Assembly: GCA_963764585.1 (NCBI GenBank)
Contig: CAVXTB010000021.1
Span: forward strand, 1-64,000
DNA length: 64,000 nucleotides
Direction of reading: 5' to 3'
From: JAOPZW01 sp963764585
GTDB lineage: Bacteria > Actinomycetota > Thermoleophilia > Solirubrobacterales > Solirubrobacteraceae
Below, piece after piece: positions 62,916-64,000 of the stretch (the stretch's first letter is position 1; each line of letters starts with the position of its first letter). The translations under genes were made by a program, and so were the position numbers. Below the pieces are notes generated by a model. It made no database searches, was not told the DNA's origin, and saw only the letters and a list, made by a program, of their open reading frames with translations.

Positions 62916-63677
62916 CTATCGAGCCGCCTTGCCCAGCAGCACGAGGGCGAAGCCCATCGTGCCCCGCCCGCCGGGGCCGAGGATGCGGTCGCGCGACGAT
63001 TCGTTCCACGCGCGCAGCTCCTCCGCCTCCGGATTCGGACCCGCCCGCCCGTGCTCGGCGAGGAAGCGCTCGCCGTTGGCGGTGAGCGTCCACTCGTAGC
63101 GGTCCCAGTCGGCCTCACCGGCGACGCGCACGTAGACCGCGGTGAGGCCGTGCGGCTCGCCGGCGCGCACGAGGCCCGCGTAGTCGGGCAGCTCGTCGCG
63201 GGTCGCGCCGCCGAGGGCTTCGAGGTAGGCGTCGCTGGGCTCCTGCGCCCAGAAGCCGTCGCCGACGAGGACATGGCCGCCGGGGCGCGTGAGCTGCGCG
63301 AGGCGCCCGAGCGCCGCGTCGAGGCCGCCGAGCGCGTGGGTCGAGCCAACGCACGCGGCGAGGGCGAACTCGCCGCTCACCGCGCCGGCGTCGATCGCGT
63401 CGAACGTCAGCGCGGCGTCGGGCGCTCGCGCGGCCGCGCGCCGCCGGGCCTCCTCGATCTGCGCCGCGGCGAGGTCGACGCCGAGGCCGCCGCAGCCGGT
63501 CCGCTCGGCCAGGCGCACGAGCAGCTCACCGGGGCCGCAGCCGAGGTCGACCGCACGGTCGTCGGGGCCGAGGCCGGCGACGTCGAGGACCTCGTCGACC
63601 ACGGCGGGGTCGAGCGGGTTGTGGAAGGGCAGGTCGCCGTGGCGGATCGCGCTGAGGCGCTCGCGCGGCGTCGTCAT
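62916..63677 (-). CDS. SAM-dependent methyltransferase
   Basis: A 253-residue class I methyltransferase: VDLGCGPGELLVRLAERTGCGGLGVDLAAAQIEEARRRA (motif I and acidic loop), ALAACVGSTHALGG, and TRPGGHVLVGDGFW. The C-terminus (ADWDRYEWTLTANGERFLAEHG and WNESSRDRILGPGGRGTMGFALVLLGKAAR) fits small-molecule methyltransferases in actinobacteria. Substrate unknown. ATGA overlap with the helicase gene upstream. Confidence 0.87.
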   Translation of the reverse strand: MTTPRERLSAIRHGDLPFHNPLDPAVVDEVLDVAGLGPDDRAVDLGCGPGELLVRLAERTGCGGLGVDLAAAQIEEARRRAAARAPDAALTFDAIDAGAVSGEFALAACVGSTHALGGLDAALGRLAQLTRPGGHVLVGDGFWAQEPSDAYLEALGGATRDELPDYAGLVRAGEPHGLTAVYVRVAGEADWDRYEWTLTANGERFLAEHGRAGPNPEAEELRAWNESSRDRILGPGGRGTMGFALVLLGKAAR

Positions 63678-64000
63678 CGCTTCTGGATCGGCGCGTACTC
63701 GGCCATGAGCTTGCGCTCCGAGCCGTCGGACGCGAAGCGCACCACGACGATGCCGCCGGGCTCGAGCCCGACGACGACGCCTTCGCCGAACGCGGCGTGC
63801 ACGACGTCGTCGCCCATGCGGTACTCGGCGCTCGGCGCGTCCGCGCGCGCGCTCGACCACGACATCGCGCGCGGGCGAACGTTGGTCGCCGCCGCCACCG
63901 CGCCGATCGCCTGCAGCGTGCCCTCGCGATCGGTGAGGTCCGGCGGGATCTCGCTGAGGAAGCGGCTGGGCAACCCGTAGCTCTGCGCGCCGAAGACCGC
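63674..64000 (-). CDS. pcrA: PcrA/UvrD-type DNA helicase, C-terminal part
   Basis: The last 108 residues of a longer gene that runs out of the window. The frame stays open to the window edge and reads AVFGAQSYGLPSRFLSEIPP; LPSRFLSEIPxxL is the end of UvrD/PcrA helicase domain 2B. The final residues YRMGDDVVHAAFGEGVVVGLEPGGIVVVRFASDGSERKLMAEYAPIQK form the Tudor-like C-terminal domain that binds RNA polymerase in PcrA. The conserved motor motifs lie outside. The stop overlaps the methyltransferase ATG. Confidence 0.9.
   Translation of the reverse strand, partial: AVFGAQSYGLPSRFLSEIPPDLTDREGTLQAIGAVAAATNVRPRAMSWSSARADAPSAEYRMGDDVVHAAFGEGVVVGLEPGGIVVVRFASDGSERKLMAEYAPIQKR

Overview
The window is one contiguous piece of a very GC-rich, tightly packed bacterial chromosome. 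Gene content (menaquinone pathway, GatCAB, long-form SerA with a terminal ACT domain, actinobacterial-type SerC, AbiEi/DUF559 protein, YihY/BrkB, MsiK-like ATPase), frequent GTG starts and TANNNT boxes placed 7-9 nt before start codons suggest an actinobacterium. The order Solirubrobacterales (class Thermoleophilia) is the best guess, but this rests on gene flavour only; no rRNA is present. I see no tRNA, rRNA, CRISPR array, insertion sequence or prophage.

Layout. 0.2-6.5 kb: yjbQ, tyrS, a class A penicillin-binding protein, an alkyladenine DNA glycosylase and argH. 6.5-22 kb: a branched-chain amino acid region with leuB-ilvE-cimA-aminotransferase on one transcript, an XRE-cupin regulator ahead of leuC-leuD, and an APC permease ahead of leuA and an M20 peptidase. 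A leucine-rich leader peptide precedes leuA. A histidine kinase, an orphan DppB-type permease, a decayed beta-propeller gene and a patatin lie between. 22-27 kb: a ParB-like protein, a two-component system facing a Cys-repeat secreted protein, and an MsiK-like sugar ABC ATPase. 27-34 kb: serC-serA behind a ZTP (pfl) riboswitch, an ECF sigma factor with a membrane beta-propeller partner, an AbiEi/DUF559 protein and ilvC. 34-46 kb: a nearly complete menaquinone cluster (menE, B, A, C, H, D, F and a UbiE-like methyltransferase), interrupted by a second ParB-like protein and a MetE-C-like protein. 46-51 kb: NfeD-SPFH-DoxX, a LysE exporter and ilvB-ilvN. 51-52.5 kb: small membrane and unknown proteins. 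52.5-58.3 kb: a four-gene translationally coupled operon (hybrid histidine kinase, receiver, receiver-cyclase, PGM1-like ATP-grasp ligase), the best candidate for an undescribed system. 58.4-64 kb: gatC-gatA-gatB, folD, a methyltransferase and the 3' end of a pcrA/uvrD-type helicase.

How it works together. The leu/ilv/cim genes would make Leu, Val and Ile (Ile through citramalate); ilvD is not here. Serine synthesis is tied by the riboswitch to one-carbon status, in which folD also acts. Regulation visible in the DNA is mostly local: the leader peptide, the riboswitch, a palindrome in the XRE-cupin promoter and a direct-repeat operator before the ABC ATPase. Same-strand neighbours overlap by ATGA or GTGA again and again, and convergent genes share CTAG, TCATGA or TGATCA at their stops.
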